Position numbers and translations under genes: made by a program. Below, one piece after another: positions 28,578-37,597 of a stretch of DNA of 64,000 bases (position 1 is its first letter; each line of letters begins with the position of its first letter). The stretch covers positions 186,001 through 250,000 of the forward strand of contig NZ_CP081120.1 of the NCBI RefSeq assembly GCF_025141935.1, read 5' to 3'. Under the pieces are notes generated by a model, which searched no databases, was not told the DNA's origin, and saw nothing but the letters and a program-made list of their open reading frames with translations. This stretch comes from Sulfitobacter sp. S190. Lineage in GTDB: Bacteria; Pseudomonadota; Alphaproteobacteria; Rhodobacterales; Rhodobacteraceae.

Positions 28578-29039
28578 ATGAAGACTGGCAAGCCGACCCG
28601 GCTGAGCGAGAAGCTGAACGCGGAGCTCGACACGATCCGGGCCGAACACGTCGCCTCGATCTCGTCCCAGCTCAAGAGCTTCAGGATCGATTTGAAGAAC
28701 ATTGTGGGCGCCGCGCAGCATACCATCGCGAGCGATACGCGCCGGTTTCAAACCGAGACAGCGAGCCTGTTCGAGACGCGGTTGAGTTCGATCCGCCTCT
28801 GGCTGACGATCTCGCCCTGGCTGATCGCGGCGATGGTGCTCACGGGGACCGCCTCGATGATGGCCGCGAGCTTTTTCTGGACGGTGCACCTGACGCGCTC
28901 GGAGCTGACCGAGATGGGCCTGACGCGAATCGAGCGGCCCGAGGGGACATGGCTGATCCTGGACCCATCGAAGACGAGCCTGCGCACCTGCACGATGGGC
29001 GAGAGGCACGTGACCTGCATTCGGATCGAGGAGGATTAG
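28578..29039 (+). CDS. MbeB/MobB-like mobilization protein with a membrane segment, nested in the relaxase gene
   Basis: A 153-aa protein read in a different frame entirely inside the relaxase tail, as mbeB lies inside mbeA in ColE1 plasmids. A strong ribosome site (AAAGGAGAG) stands about 7 bases before the ATG. The first 75 residues are helical and charged, one long membrane segment follows (ISPWLIAAMVLTGTASMMAA, about residues 77-97), and a short hydrophilic tail has two Cys. Such proteins are thought to help the relaxosome at the membrane. The assignment rests on position, signal strength and topology. Confidence 0.7.
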   Translation: MKTGKPTRLSEKLNAELDTIRAEHVASISSQLKSFRIDLKNIVGAAQHTIASDTRRFQTETASLFETRLSSIRLWLTISPWLIAAMVLTGTASMMAASFFWTVHLTRSELTEMGLTRIERPEGTWLILDPSKTSLRTCTMGERHVTCIRIEED

Positions 29040-29339
29040 ATGACCCAACTGACAGCCTTGGAACGCGACTTGCTCGCCTGCGTAGAGCGGTTGGTGACGG
29101 CCTCAGAGGCCTCCGCGAAGGGCTTGACCGCCTTGGAGATACGCTCGACCGGCAGGATCGAGAAGGAACTGGCTGGCTTGAAAGACTGCGTGACCTTGCT
29201 CATTCGTTCGCAGGCCGCATCCATGCAGGCCTTGAACGGATTGCTGAACGACGAGGCGAGCTACAAGACGCTGAACGAGACCTTGCAGCAGAGCTTGACC
29301 TTAGCGAAAGCCGCCGCCGAGAGATTGAGGGACAGCTAG
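29040..29339 (+). CDS. MbeD-like small mobilization protein, nested in the relaxase gene
   Basis: A 99-aa, mostly helical protein that starts directly after the stop of the previous nested gene and has a strong ribosome site (GAGGAGG). Heptad-like Leu/Ala spacing (LTALERDLLACVERLVTASE) suggests a coiled coil. Its position as the second gene inside the relaxase frame mirrors mbeD in ColE1-type plasmids. It ends 41 bases before the relaxase frame stops. Confidence 0.62.
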   Translation: MTQLTALERDLLACVERLVTASEASAKGLTALEIRSTGRIEKELAGLKDCVTLLIRSQAASMQALNGLLNDEASYKTLNETLQQSLTLAKAAAERLRDS

Positions 29340-29451
29340 ACAGTCAGGAGGCGCATGCGGAACGGGGGTTGACGCATTAGGCCTTACTGCAAATCCCTTG
29401 AACACTGCACGGAATGCGTACACGGTAAAGCTTGACGAATTGGAGAGCTCA

Positions 29452-30666
29452 ATGCGGGACATTTTCCCTTGGTATTTTCACAGTGAAGCTGACTATGAGG
29501 CAATTTGGGGCAACGGCATTTTAACAGTAGATACCAACGTCATTCTTGATCTCTACCGATATAATAACTCTACCCGAGAAGCATTGCTTGTTGCACTTGA
29601 GAGCTTTGCCGGGCGTTTTTGGATATCACACCAGACAGCCAAAGAATTCATCAGGAATCGCCGTGCTGTTATTGCAGACGTTTCAAGCGACTTCATTAGG
29701 GCAAGCAAGCCAGTCGACGATGTTGAAAAGGCCGCGAAGTCTGCTGCGGACGCGATCCGTGGGTGTCGCGTGATTCCGAAGGAGTTTAGTAAAGATTTGG
29801 AAGTCGAAATCCAAAAGGCATGTCAAACCATCAGAGGTAAAATCGAAAAAGAAAAGTCAGAGTTCCCGGAATATGAAGCGAGTGACGATGTTGTATCCCG
29901 GCTTGAAAAAGCTCTTTCTGATAAAGTTGGGACGGAACCCGACGATGTCGAAAATTTGTTGAAAGAAGCGCAACGAAGGAGGGATGAGAAGATACCACCA
30001 GGTTACATGGACGAGCAAAAGGACGGTTTGGGTTTTGCTGGTGACTACCTAATGTGGTCGCAAATCCTTGCGTACAGTATGGAGAAAGGAAAGCCCGTTA
30101 TACTTGTGACCTCTGAGACGAAGGAAGACTGGTGGGAAAAAAAGAGTGGCAGGACACTCAACCCTCGTCTTGAGTTGCTTCAAGAAGCCTTCGAAAAAAC
30201 TGGTCAGAAGTTTCTTATCTATCATACGGATCAATTCTTAAGGCTTCACCAGGAGAAGAGCGGCACAGAGTCTGACGAGAGTATTCTTGAAGAAATACGC
30301 GAGTACTCTTTGGCCCGAGAGCCTGCCGTTAGCGTGACCCAAGAGGCAAGTCTGCAGAATAACTCAGCAAATGAAGGGGCACTGCTAGTTTCCCTCTCAA
30401 GACCAGTTAAAAATTTCACCAGCTCCGGGCGCTTTGCTCCAAATCTAGCGAATGTACCCGAGATACATGCGAAGTTGACCGAAACCCCTGCAGGAACGCC
30501 GTCCTTCACCATCAACGCGAATACCGGGACGACCTACGACTTCAATGTTCACGTTCACTCAGCAGAAAGAGGGGCGATGCTACCAGTCGGAGAATACCTC
30601 ATCGAATACCATGCCTCCTGCGGCGATCCAGCAGACCTTGAGGAAACAGATGGGGTGGCTGGTTAG
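29452..30666 (+). CDS. PIN_8/DUF4935-like protein, putative ribonuclease
   Basis: A 404-aa protein. The PIN-like N-terminus reads MRDIFPWYFHSEADYEAIW followed by ILTVDTNVILDLYRY, with the first catalytic-type Asp at D27. Later acidic blocks (SHQTAKEFIRNR, VILVTSETKEDWW) complete the pattern. The C-terminal third, from about residue 300, is not recognised. The start is placed at 29452 because GGAGAG lies upstream; a TTG at 29398 would add 18 residues without a site. It is A/T-rich relative to the mob genes. PIN_8 proteins are found in defence islands, but the target here is unknown. No antitoxin partner is adjacent. Confidence 0.72.
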   Translation: MRDIFPWYFHSEADYEAIWGNGILTVDTNVILDLYRYNNSTREALLVALESFAGRFWISHQTAKEFIRNRRAVIADVSSDFIRASKPVDDVEKAAKSAADAIRGCRVIPKEFSKDLEVEIQKACQTIRGKIEKEKSEFPEYEASDDVVSRLEKALSDKVGTEPDDVENLLKEAQRRRDEKIPPGYMDEQKDGLGFAGDYLMWSQILAYSMEKGKPVILVTSETKEDWWEKKSGRTLNPRLELLQEAFEKTGQKFLIYHTDQFLRLHQEKSGTESDESILEEIREYSLAREPAVSVTQEASLQNNSANEGALLVSLSRPVKNFTSSGRFAPNLANVPEIHAKLTETPAGTPSFTINANTGTTYDFNVHVHSAERGAMLPVGEYLIEYHASCGDPADLEETDGVAG

Positions 30667-30758
30667 TCAGGTTCGAGCGTTAGCTGGGTTCACGTCCTAA
30701 GCGCATAGGGCGCAGAGGGCTGTAGCGCCGCAAGCATGTAAAGTCGGTAATGTGACAT

Positions 30759-32090
30759 TCATTGGTTTGCCTTTTTGAAGCGCCTAAATTGGTAAGCGAG
30801 GGACTCCGAAGCCAACTTGTGGTCCACGCTCTTCCCATCGAGTTTTCTGTACGCCGTTGCCTTCAGTTCCGATGAAACCACAATCAACCCGGATTTAGGG
30901 TTTATTGAGATCATGCCAGCGTCAAACAGCGAGTGAACATCTCTCCTTAGGATTAGGCTATTCTCTGGCACTTCAAAAGCTGGGTTGCCTGTGTGAGGAA
31001 TGACGTGCGCCGCTTCCAGCACCGTTGGCAGCGTGAAGCCTGTCATGACGCAACGCCCATCATGGCGTAGCATCGCGGCTTCCCTGAATTTCTGTTGTTC
31101 AGGCCTCGCCTTGACTGTTGCTGTCTTCCGTTCTTGTTCTGCCGCCAATACGGCTTCGCGGTCATCGGAAAGCGCACGTTCCAAAGGAGTTAGGTGCTGA
31201 AGCTCTACGCTTGAAATCGCCTCTGACTTTCTTGAACCATAGCTCCGAATGAGTTCATCAACCTCGGCCTGTTCATCCGGTTTCATTGCCCAGGCTCTCG
31301 GACTGCGATCCTCATCTATGCGGTCAAGAACCGTTGAATTCCAGCCAATAGCTCCAAGACTTCGGAACCCAAATGGGTTCTTTAGCAGAGCCAGTTCAGC
31401 AAGTAGGATTTCCAGGACACCGTCCTGTAGATGAGCGTCTTTGGTTTTTGCAACGCCGGTCAAGCCGAGCCCTGATCCAAATGCTTCGTCCTCGTGAGCC
31501 CAGAGGTAAAGGATATCGCCAGAAACGACTTGGGGACCGGGGGACTTATCGGTCCAAGAGCTTGCTCGGGGGCTGTCCCAAGGCATGCTCAAGACCTGAT
31601 CATCCCAGTCTCGCGGATCAACCGGTCGGGATACCCCACCAGGGCCATGGAGTTCTCCGTTAAACTTCAACAAAAAGGCATTCGAACTGGTGTCGCGAGC
31701 CTCAACTGGCTTTCGAAACGATGATCGCCAAATCTTCTGACCACCTGGCAAATCGTCTGCAACCGCGCGAAGTTCTTGAATTGAGCTCCAGTCAAATTGA
31801 AAGACGCTCTCTTGAGCGTCGGCAATGTCGACCGCTCCTATCGCCTCCCGAATGTAGTCAAGAGCGTCATCATCTGGATATCGGTGTCCTTTGCGAACAA
31901 GTATTGTTGTCAAAGGCGGCATTCGCTTGTCGTGAAAGTAATGCAGAACTGCGTACAGGTTTTTACCAAGCCCTCGCCCCGTTGGATGCGGCCACCCTAT
32001 CGCGTCGGCTAGCTCTTGGTATGTTGTCCGTTGTTTTGCTTTGGCTTTCGAAGCAAGAAAACGAGTGATTTCAAACTGAAGGGCGTTCAT
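30759..32090 (-). CDS. HNH endonuclease with EVE-like domain, probable modification-dependent (type IV-like) nuclease
   Basis: A 443-aa protein. Residues 1-80 carry a small domain (RTTYQELADAIGWPHPTGRGLGKNL in two parts) resembling the DNA-binding part of alkyltransferases. A central segment SGDILYLWAHEDEAFGSGLGL near residue 195 resembles EVE/PUA base-reading domains. The C-terminal HNH_2-type nuclease is clear: GRCVMTGF, LEAAHVIPHTGNP, PENSLILRRDVHSLFD. EVE-HNH enzymes cut DNA with modified cytosine, so the gene may target phages with modified genomes. It is the last gene of the long minus-strand cluster, 9 bases after higA. Confidence 0.72.
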   Translation of the reverse strand: MNALQFEITRFLASKAKAKQRTTYQELADAIGWPHPTGRGLGKNLYAVLHYFHDKRMPPLTTILVRKGHRYPDDDALDYIREAIGAVDIADAQESVFQFDWSSIQELRAVADDLPGGQKIWRSSFRKPVEARDTSSNAFLLKFNGELHGPGGVSRPVDPRDWDDQVLSMPWDSPRASSWTDKSPGPQVVSGDILYLWAHEDEAFGSGLGLTGVAKTKDAHLQDGVLEILLAELALLKNPFGFRSLGAIGWNSTVLDRIDEDRSPRAWAMKPDEQAEVDELIRSYGSRKSEAISSVELQHLTPLERALSDDREAVLAAEQERKTATVKARPEQQKFREAAMLRHDGRCVMTGFTLPTVLEAAHVIPHTGNPAFEVPENSLILRRDVHSLFDAGMISINPKSGLIVVSSELKATAYRKLDGKSVDHKLASESLAYQFRRFKKANQ

Positions 32091-32099
32091 AGTAATTGG

Positions 32100-32372
32100 T
32101 TAAATACGCAAATTCGGCAAACCATCGGCAGACAACACTCTGTCGTATTGTGCTTGCAGGTTCACCCAATAGGCCGGGGTCGTGTTGAGCACGCAGGCAA
32201 GGCGCAGCGCCGTTTCTGGCGTGATCCCGGTTGTGCCCTTGATCAACCGTTCGATCCGCGTCCGAGGCACGCCCAAACGCCGCGCAAACGCGATGGCCCC
32301 CATCTCCAAGGGATCGAGGTAAAGCTCTTTCAGGACTTCACCGGGGTGCATTGGGTCTTCAAGCAAACGCAT
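32100..32372 (-). CDS. HigA-family antitoxin-like HTH protein without a HigB partner
   Basis: A 90-aa XRE-type protein with the family opening DPMHPGEVLKELYLDPL, then FARRLGVPRTRIERLIKG and ITPETALRLACVLNTTPAYW. The start at MRLLEDPMHPGE has AGGAAG nine bases upstream and overlaps the end of the previous gene by 14 bases. No HigB-type toxin (small RelE-like basic protein) is found on either side. It may repress this cluster or be a leftover antitoxin. Confidence 0.8.
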   Translation of the reverse strand: MRLLEDPMHPGEVLKELYLDPLEMGAIAFARRLGVPRTRIERLIKGTTGITPETALRLACVLNTTPAYWVNLQAQYDRVLSADGLPNLRI

Positions 32373-32973
32373 CGCTAGACACTTCCTCAGCCACACCACT
32401 TCGCGGATCGACGCTCATTCCATCCTCGTAGATGAATTGCTTGGCCTCCTCGCGCACTTCCAGCGTCGCCCCGTCAATCGCGCCAACAGCAAGGCCTGCG
32501 TTCACCCGCCGGGCCGGTTTTCCAGCACTCAACCACTTTCCAGCATTGTCTACAGCGAAGCGCCCTTTGCGCGCTCCAGGGCCCTTGCCTCTAGCGGCAT
32601 CCAAGATGACAACGGCGACCTCCTCCATCCGGAACAACCCGCCCTGGCTGGCCGGGGGCATCTTGCGCTTTTGCAGCGACTGGCGCGAGACATCCAATCG
32701 CTTTGCCACATCGGCCAAGCTGACGAGGTCAGGCCGCACTTCCCGCAAAACCGAGCCATCCGGCAATTGTTTTTGGATCGTCCGCGCCGCATCGAGGATC
32801 GCATCTTCAGCGCGATCACTCGCCGCTTCCAGCGCAACGCCAAGCATGCCAGGCACACCAGTGCCGACGATGGCATTTTCGAAGCCAGCCTCGAAGACCG
32901 CGTCCAACAGATCGAACGCTTCATGCTCACCCTCAGGGAGTGCAAAGACCAGTTCAAACTCGATTTCTGCCAT
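32359..32973 (-). CDS. HTH DNA-binding protein, partner of the HicA-like protein
   Basis: A 204-aa protein. An N-terminal ferredoxin-like segment (residues 1-75, AEIEFELVFALPEGEHEAF) is followed by an HTH (VSLADVAKRLDVSRQSLQKRKM, about residues 83-104) and a basic C-terminus. It follows the HicA-like gene with a 1-base gap and its own GGGG-type ribosome site. A frame open to 33027 was shortened to MAEIEFEL for this reason. Together the pair looks like a toxin-antitoxin-type or regulatory module whose operator is the palindrome at 33269; the HTH makes this protein the likely repressor. Function is inferred. Confidence 0.65.
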   Translation of the reverse strand: MAEIEFELVFALPEGEHEAFDLLDAVFEAGFENAIVGTGVPGMLGVALEAASDRAEDAILDAARTIQKQLPDGSVLREVRPDLVSLADVAKRLDVSRQSLQKRKMPPASQGGLFRMEEVAVVILDAARGKGPGARKGRFAVDNAGKWLSAGKPARRVNAGLAVGAIDGATLEVREEAKQFIYEDGMSVDPRSGVAEEVSSDAFA

Positions 32974-32974
32974 A

Positions 32975-33253
32975 TTATTCATCCCCTTGCAGGCCTTCGT
33001 TGGTGTCGTCGAGCTTCGTGCAACCAAGCGCCCGACTTCTCAGTTGCCGCGCAAAGCGGCCCGGATTCTGAGGCGTCGACCAGACACCCATCTGACAAAA
33101 CTCACCGCACCGACAGTCTGGATCGTTGTTCGGGCATCGGATCAGGCCCCACGCATGGCCGCGCCCCGGACGTAGAGTGACTGTCCAACCCAAGGCTTCA
33201 AGCTCACGCAGAACAGCCTCAATCTCCTTGGACTTGTGCGACTTTCTGGACAT
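32975..33253 (-). CDS. HicA-like small protein
   Basis: A 92-aa protein. SKEIEAVLRELEALGWTVTL followed by GRGHAWGLIRC resembles the HicA dsRBD-like fold with its conserved His after Gly. A Cys-rich insert (CPNNDPDCRCGEFC) and a GVWSTPQNPGRFARQLRS tail follow. The start at MSRKSHKS has AAAGAGG eight bases upstream; an earlier in-frame ATG at 33289 would lie inside the palindromic operator. If it is a toxin, it would act on mRNA, but Cys clusters are unusual for HicA, so the label is tentative. Confidence 0.6.
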   Translation of the reverse strand: MSRKSHKSKEIEAVLRELEALGWTVTLRPGRGHAWGLIRCPNNDPDCRCGEFCQMGVWSTPQNPGRFARQLRSRALGCTKLDDTNEGLQGDE

Positions 33254-33268
33254 TAAATAGGCCTCTTT

Positions 33269-33296
33269 CTTTAAGTTGTCAATTGACAACTTAAAG
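33269..33296. promoter_or_regulatory. Perfect 28-base palindrome, operator of the HicA-like/HTH module
   Basis: Both 14-base arms pair perfectly around AATT (one arm reads CTTTAAGTTGTCAA). It lies 16 bases upstream of the HicA-like start and 22 bases downstream of the hsdR stop, exactly where the promoter must be. A perfect A/T-rich palindrome of this length without a T run fits a repressor site better than a terminator. Confidence 0.75.
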
Positions 33297-33317
33297 TCAC
33301 TTCGAGTCTTCCCTGCT

Positions 33318-36300
33318 CTATGCCGCTCGCGGCATCTCTCGAGCCAGGACTTCAGCTTGCTTCACGACCTTCTTCACCGCCTCTGACTGCAAGTCAGGCG
33401 GGAAGCCGTGCTTGCGCAGGATGCGCTTGATAACAACACGCATCTTGGTGCGCACATTTTGCTTTCGCCACCAATCGACAGACGAGGTGCTCTGCACAGC
33501 GTTCACAAGCTCCTGCGCGATCACGCGCAGCTCTTCGTTACCCATGAGCTGCACTGCGCTGTCATTCTGCGCGAGAGCATCATAGAAGGCGACCTCTTCA
33601 GCGGATAGCCCATCTTCTGGCTGCGACTGAAGTTCCTTGGCCATCTCGATCATTTCTTGGATCACTTGGATCGCATCGATACTTCGGTTGTGATACCGCG
33701 CCATCGCATCTTGAAGACGTTTGGAAAACGCTTCGTTCTGGGCTTTGTTGGTTCGGGTCCGCGAGCTGATCTCACCGTTCAGCAGCTTCTTCAGAGCCTC
33801 AACAGCAAGGTTCTTATGGGGGTTATTTTGTAGTCCCATCAGGAAGTCCTCACTCAGCACGCTCAAGTCCGGAGCGTCCACGCCCGCAGCCTCGAGTATG
33901 TCAATCACTTCGGTCGAAGCGACAGCCCGATTGAGCAACTGAGCGATTGCAAGTTCTGCCTCCTCGGCCGTTCTGGCCTTACTCGACGAAGCATCCATTT
34001 TTCGTATTGCAGCTTGAACCGCGATGAAAAAACCAACTTCGTCTTTGACTTCCCGTGCTTCCGACGTTCCAGAAGCAATCCTGAATGCTTTAACCAAGCC
34101 CGCAACGGCGGTCATGAAACGTTTCTTTGAGCCTTGGCGATCCTTAGGCTCTTGCCCATCGATTTTGAGTGTCAACGCGTGTTCGATAGCCATGGGAAGT
34201 ACGCGAATTCTGTCCACGGCGCTTCCCTTGACTGCGTCCATGTACGGAATGCCATGGAACATCGATCTCATGACGTCCAATTGCGTCAGCAACGCGTGGG
34301 CGGCCCCGCCTTGGTCTACGCCTGTCTGCTTCTGGTCCGCATTCGAATAGTGCTTGAGAGCCTTTTTAAGGTCTGCCGCAAGACCAATGTAGTCCACTAC
34401 AAGCCCAGAAGGTTTGGCCCCAAACACGCGATTGATGCGCGTGATAGCCTGCATAAGGCCGTGCCCCTTCATCGGCTTGTCCACGTACAAGGTGTGCATA
34501 CAAGGCGCATCGAATCCCGTTAGCCACATGTCTCGGACAATCACCAGCTTCAGGCCGTCGGAAGCATCGCGGTATCGGTTTCTCAAGTTTTCCAGCCGAG
34601 CCTTTGACCTAATGTGCGGCTGGAAGTCAGCGGGGTCTTGCGCGGCTCCGGTCATGACAATCTTTACTGCGCCTGCGCCATCCTCGTCTGAATGCCAATC
34701 AGGTCTCGCCGCAGCGATCCGCTTGTACACCTCAACGCAGATACGGCGTGACATACCGACAATCATTGCTTTGCCGCCGTCCATAGCCTCTAAACGTGCA
34801 TCAAAATGATCCAAGATATCCGAAACAACTGCGTCGAGACGCTTCTCGGAGCCCACCAGCTTTTCGATTTGCGTCCACTTGGTCGTCATGGAGCCTTTGG
34901 TGTCTTCATCGAAAACGGCTCCATCCGCCTCGGCGTCTTCGATGATCTCGTCGAATTCTGCGTCGAGCAGATCGCCGGCTTCCTCGCTCATCTCGATTTT
35001 CGCAACCCTGCCTTCGTAGTAGATGGGTACGGTTGCCCCATCGGCGACAGCCTGGGCGATATCATAGATATCGATGTAGTCACCAAAGACCGCCTGAGTG
35101 TCCGCACCAACAAGAGAAATAGGTGTGCCAGTGAAGCCGACGTGAACAGCATTGGGCAAGGCAGTCCTCATATGATGCGCAAAGCCGTACTTGGTCTCAC
35201 CAGTCTCCCGGTTCAGTTTTGCGTCAAAACCATACTGCGAACGGTGCGCCTCATCTGCAAAGACGATGACATTCGAGCGGTCGGTCAGCAGTCCGAAATC
35301 TGTGTGCCCTTTCTCCGGTCGAAACTTCTGTATCGTGGCAAAGATCACGCCCCCAACCTTGCGATCACCAAGCTTTTTCCGAAGATCTGGAACGTCCTCT
35401 GCCTGAACGGGCATTTCACCGAACAAGGCCGAGCATCGCGAAAACGTTGCAAACAGCTGATTGTCCAGATCGTTGCGGTCCGTGATGATAACCAAAGTCG
35501 GGTTTTCCAGCCTGGGGTCTCGCATCAAGCGGCCACCGAGAAAGGCCATTAGCAAGGACTTGCCGGAACCCTGCGTGTGCCACATCACGCCGCCACGCCC
35601 ATCGTTCCCACGTGCGCGGGCGACTGCGGCAACGCCTTTGCGCACAGCATGAAACTGATGATAACCCGCGATCTTCTTGATGGGGCCTTTGCCCTCATCC
35701 TCAAAGACGGTGCAGAACCGCAGCATGTCCAGAATGACGACCGGTTCGAGAAGACCTTGTATAAGTGTCTGCAAAGCCAGGGCTGAGCCATTCTCGACCA
35801 GCGTGTCACCATCGACCGTGCGCCAACGCATAAAGCGATCATAATTTGCAGAGAGCGAGCCGAACCGCGCAGTGACACCTTCCGAGATCACGTTGAATGC
35901 GTTTGTCCTAAAGAGGTCCGGAACTTGCGTCTTGTAGGTTTCGATTTGGTTATAGGCCCCCTTGAGACTTCCGCTCTCGGTTCCTTTCAACTCGACCACG
36001 ACGAGAGGAAGGCCATTGAGGAACAGGATGACGTCGGGACGCCGCGCTGTCTGACCGACCACCTCAAATTGATTGACCGCCAACCAATCGTTCTCGCGGT
36101 TTTCCCAATCGACGAGGCGCGCGATATCTGACCGCTCAGTACCGCTCTCGAACCAAGAGACAGGGACCCCGGCCACAAGCACCTCATGGATGCGCCAGTT
36201 TTCCGACATCAGGTCACCGGCAAATTCGGTGTCGCGCACCTTGTTCAGCGCGGCCCGGATCGCGTCATCCGGCAGGTCTGGATTCAGCCGCCGCAGGCTT

Positions 36301-36458
36301 TCATCAAGCCGTCCAAGGAGCAGCACCTCGCGGAAGCTATCCCGCGCGGGCGCTTCGTTCTCGGGCGACAGCTCAGAGCCATGCAGATAGGCAAAGCCCA
36401 AGCCCCGCAACTCTTCCAGCGCCCATTGTTCGAGATCGTCTTCGGAAGCGAAGGCCAT
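33318..36458 (-). CDS. hsdR: Type I restriction enzyme, R subunit
   Basis: A 1046-aa motor and nuclease subunit that translocates and cuts unmodified DNA together with HsdM and HsdS. The N-terminal PD-(D/E)xK nuclease is visible as [20 protein letters not shown] near residue 145. The helicase motifs are Walker [16 protein letters not shown] in [16 protein letters not shown], and motif VI region [11 protein letters not shown]. The length is normal. Its start coincides with the stop of the DUF4268-like gene (TGATG), so its translation is coupled to the accessory genes upstream. Confidence 0.95.
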   Translation of the reverse strand: MAFASEDDLEQWALEELRGLGFAYLHGSELSPENEAPARDSFREVLLLGRLDESLRRLNPDLPDDAIRAALNKVRDTEFAGDLMSENWRIHEVLVAGVPVSWFESGTERSDIARLVDWENRENDWLAVNQFEVVGQTARRPDVILFLNGLPLVVVELKGTESGSLKGAYNQIETYKTQVPDLFRTNAFNVISEGVTARFGSLSANYDRFMRWRTVDGDTLVENGSALALQTLIQGLLEPVVILDMLRFCTVFEDEGKGPIKKIAGYHQFHAVRKGVAAVARARGNDGRGGVMWHTQGSGKSLLMAFLGGRLMRDPRLENPTLVIITDRNDLDNQLFATFSRCSALFGEMPVQAEDVPDLRKKLGDRKVGGVIFATIQKFRPEKGHTDFGLLTDRSNVIVFADEAHRSQYGFDAKLNRETGETKYGFAHHMRTALPNAVHVGFTGTPISLVGADTQAVFGDYIDIYDIAQAVADGATVPIYYEGRVAKIEMSEEAGDLLDAEFDEIIEDAEADGAVFDEDTKGSMTTKWTQIEKLVGSEKRLDAVVSDILDHFDARLEAMDGGKAMIVGMSRRICVEVYKRIAAARPDWHSDEDGAGAVKIVMTGAAQDPADFQPHIRSKARLENLRNRYRDASDGLKLVIVRDMWLTGFDAPCMHTLYVDKPMKGHGLMQAITRINRVFGAKPSGLVVDYIGLAADLKKALKHYSNADQKQTGVDQGGAAHALLTQLDVMRSMFHGIPYMDAVKGSAVDRIRVLPMAIEHALTLKIDGQEPKDRQGSKKRFMTAVAGLVKAFRIASGTSEAREVKDEVGFFIAVQAAIRKMDASSSKARTAEEAELAIAQLLNRAVASTEVIDILEAAGVDAPDLSVLSEDFLMGLQNNPHKNLAVEALKKLLNGEISSRTRTNKAQNEAFSKRLQDAMARYHNRSIDAIQVIQEMIEMAKELQSQPEDGLSAEEVAFYDALAQNDSAVQLMGNEELRVIAQELVNAVQSTSSVDWWRKQNVRTKMRVVIKRILRKHGFPPDLQSEAVKKVVKQAEVLAREMPRAA

Positions 36459-37597
36459 CAGTCCACCTCCTCACCGAGCGACAGGTCAGGAATATTCAGA
36501 CCATTCAGGCGTTCACCCAATACGCGTTCCAGCTTTTGGATATGCGAAGACAACCAGCTCGCCATATCTGGCCAGGCCTCGCGATTATATCCGTCAAAAT
36601 CCTCCGAAAAAACGATGAGGCTCTGCTTCTTGTCGTCCATCCGACGCCAGATCAATTCCGCCCCGAACTCAGTCTCGATCTGCTGTTTTTGCTCATACAA
36701 CTGATCGAACAGCCACTTGTTCTCCGCAGCATTCGCTCGCTCAAAGCTCAACTGAACCCGCGCTTCTTTGCGCAGGAAAACTAGCTGAAATGGGCAGGAC
36801 CGAACGCCAGAACCTGCACTCAACCAATGGCTTCTCGTGGGACTGATGCTTCCGAACAGCTCCGCGCCATCCGCCCGCAACTGATCCAGCGCAACCTCCC
36901 AGAAATCCAGCCGCAGCTTGTGGCGCTTCTTCTGGGTGTCCTGAACCGCCTTTTCCTCGTTTTCCTTGCTCGACATCCCGATCATGAAATCTGCCGCTTC
37001 CGGCGTCGGGATGATCTGCTGGATGTCCACCATCAACTCGTCGCCAAAGGAAAACGGCGTCACCTTGAAGCATTGCGCGCGGATGCCCCGGCTCAACAGC
37101 CACAGCACCGTCGCCGTCACCTCGCGCCGGAAGTTGGCAGCGATGAATATCATCCGCTGATCGTTGCCGGGATTGAGGACGGTCTCCTCCAGCTCCTCAA
37201 CTTCCATAAACTCGCAAATGCGCACCGCCGCGTTGCCACCGCCTTCGTAGCGGTCGAGGTATTGCTGGTAGATGTCCACGATCTGCGTCTTGGTTAGGCC
37301 CGAGACATAGGCCGTGTATTTCAGCGCTTGCCAAGTCACGTCCCGCCCGCTGTCATCGAGCTTGTTCTCGATCACAACCAGATTGCCGTCCTTGTCGAGC
37401 GCCAACAGGTCCAGCCGTTCGCGCGTCGCGTCAAAGCCGTCGAATTCTTTCTGGATGATCAACAGATCTTCGCCGAGCGCGTCGGGCTGGTTGGCCAGCC
37501 ATTCCTGCAAATGGTCCCGCTCGCGCAGGTTCAGATCGGCAAAGCGCTTCTGGACAAGCCTGGACAATCGGTTTTGGTTCAAATCAACGCGGAACAT
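36458..37597 (-). CDS. DUF4268-like protein with nuclease-like N-terminus, within the hsd operon
   Basis: A 379-aa protein. The N-terminal half contains [19 protein letters not shown] at about residues 62-80, a D-x(n)-E-x-K pattern of PD-(D/E)xK nucleases, then [13 protein letters not shown]. The C-terminal region ([20 protein letters not shown] onward) fits DUF4268. Its start overlaps the previous gene by 19 bases, and its stop overlaps hsdR. Such proteins occur near restriction genes; whether it cuts DNA or modulates HsdR is unknown. The domain label comes from memory of the family and should be confirmed. Confidence 0.75.
   Translation of the reverse strand: MFRVDLNQNRLSRLVQKRFADLNLRERDHLQEWLANQPDALGEDLLIIQKEFDGFDATRERLDLLALDKDGNLVVIENKLDDSGRDVTWQALKYTAYVSGLTKTQIVDIYQQYLDRYEGGGNAAVRICEFMEVEELEETVLNPGNDQRMIFIAANFRREVTATVLWLLSRGIRAQCFKVTPFSFGDELMVDIQQIIPTPEAADFMIGMSSKENEEKAVQDTQKKRHKLRLDFWEVALDQLRADGAELFGSISPTRSHWLSAGSGVRSCPFQLVFLRKEARVQLSFERANAAENKWLFDQLYEQKQQIETEFGAELIWRRMDDKKQSLIVFSEDFDGYNREAWPDMASWLSSHIQKLERVLGERLNGLNIPDLSLGEEVD

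Larger units (their letters stand above)
28082..29380 (+). pseudogene. Relaxase/mobilization nuclease, N-terminal part missing
   Basis: The open frame begins right after a stop codon at 28079 with TEDQQAEVMDGFERLSF and continues with LWIRHRHEGRVELHF. The histidine-rich part resembles the metal-binding motif of plasmid relaxases, followed by TTGKSLNIAPPGYREAYDSL. The catalytic Tyr and first motif expected upstream are absent, because the TIR cassette borders this point. The remainder is a long charged tail. Two genes lie nested in another frame. The first usable ATG is at 28112 (422 aa). It is probably nonfunctional as a nicking enzyme, although the tail must stay open to keep the nested genes. 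Confidence 0.72.
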
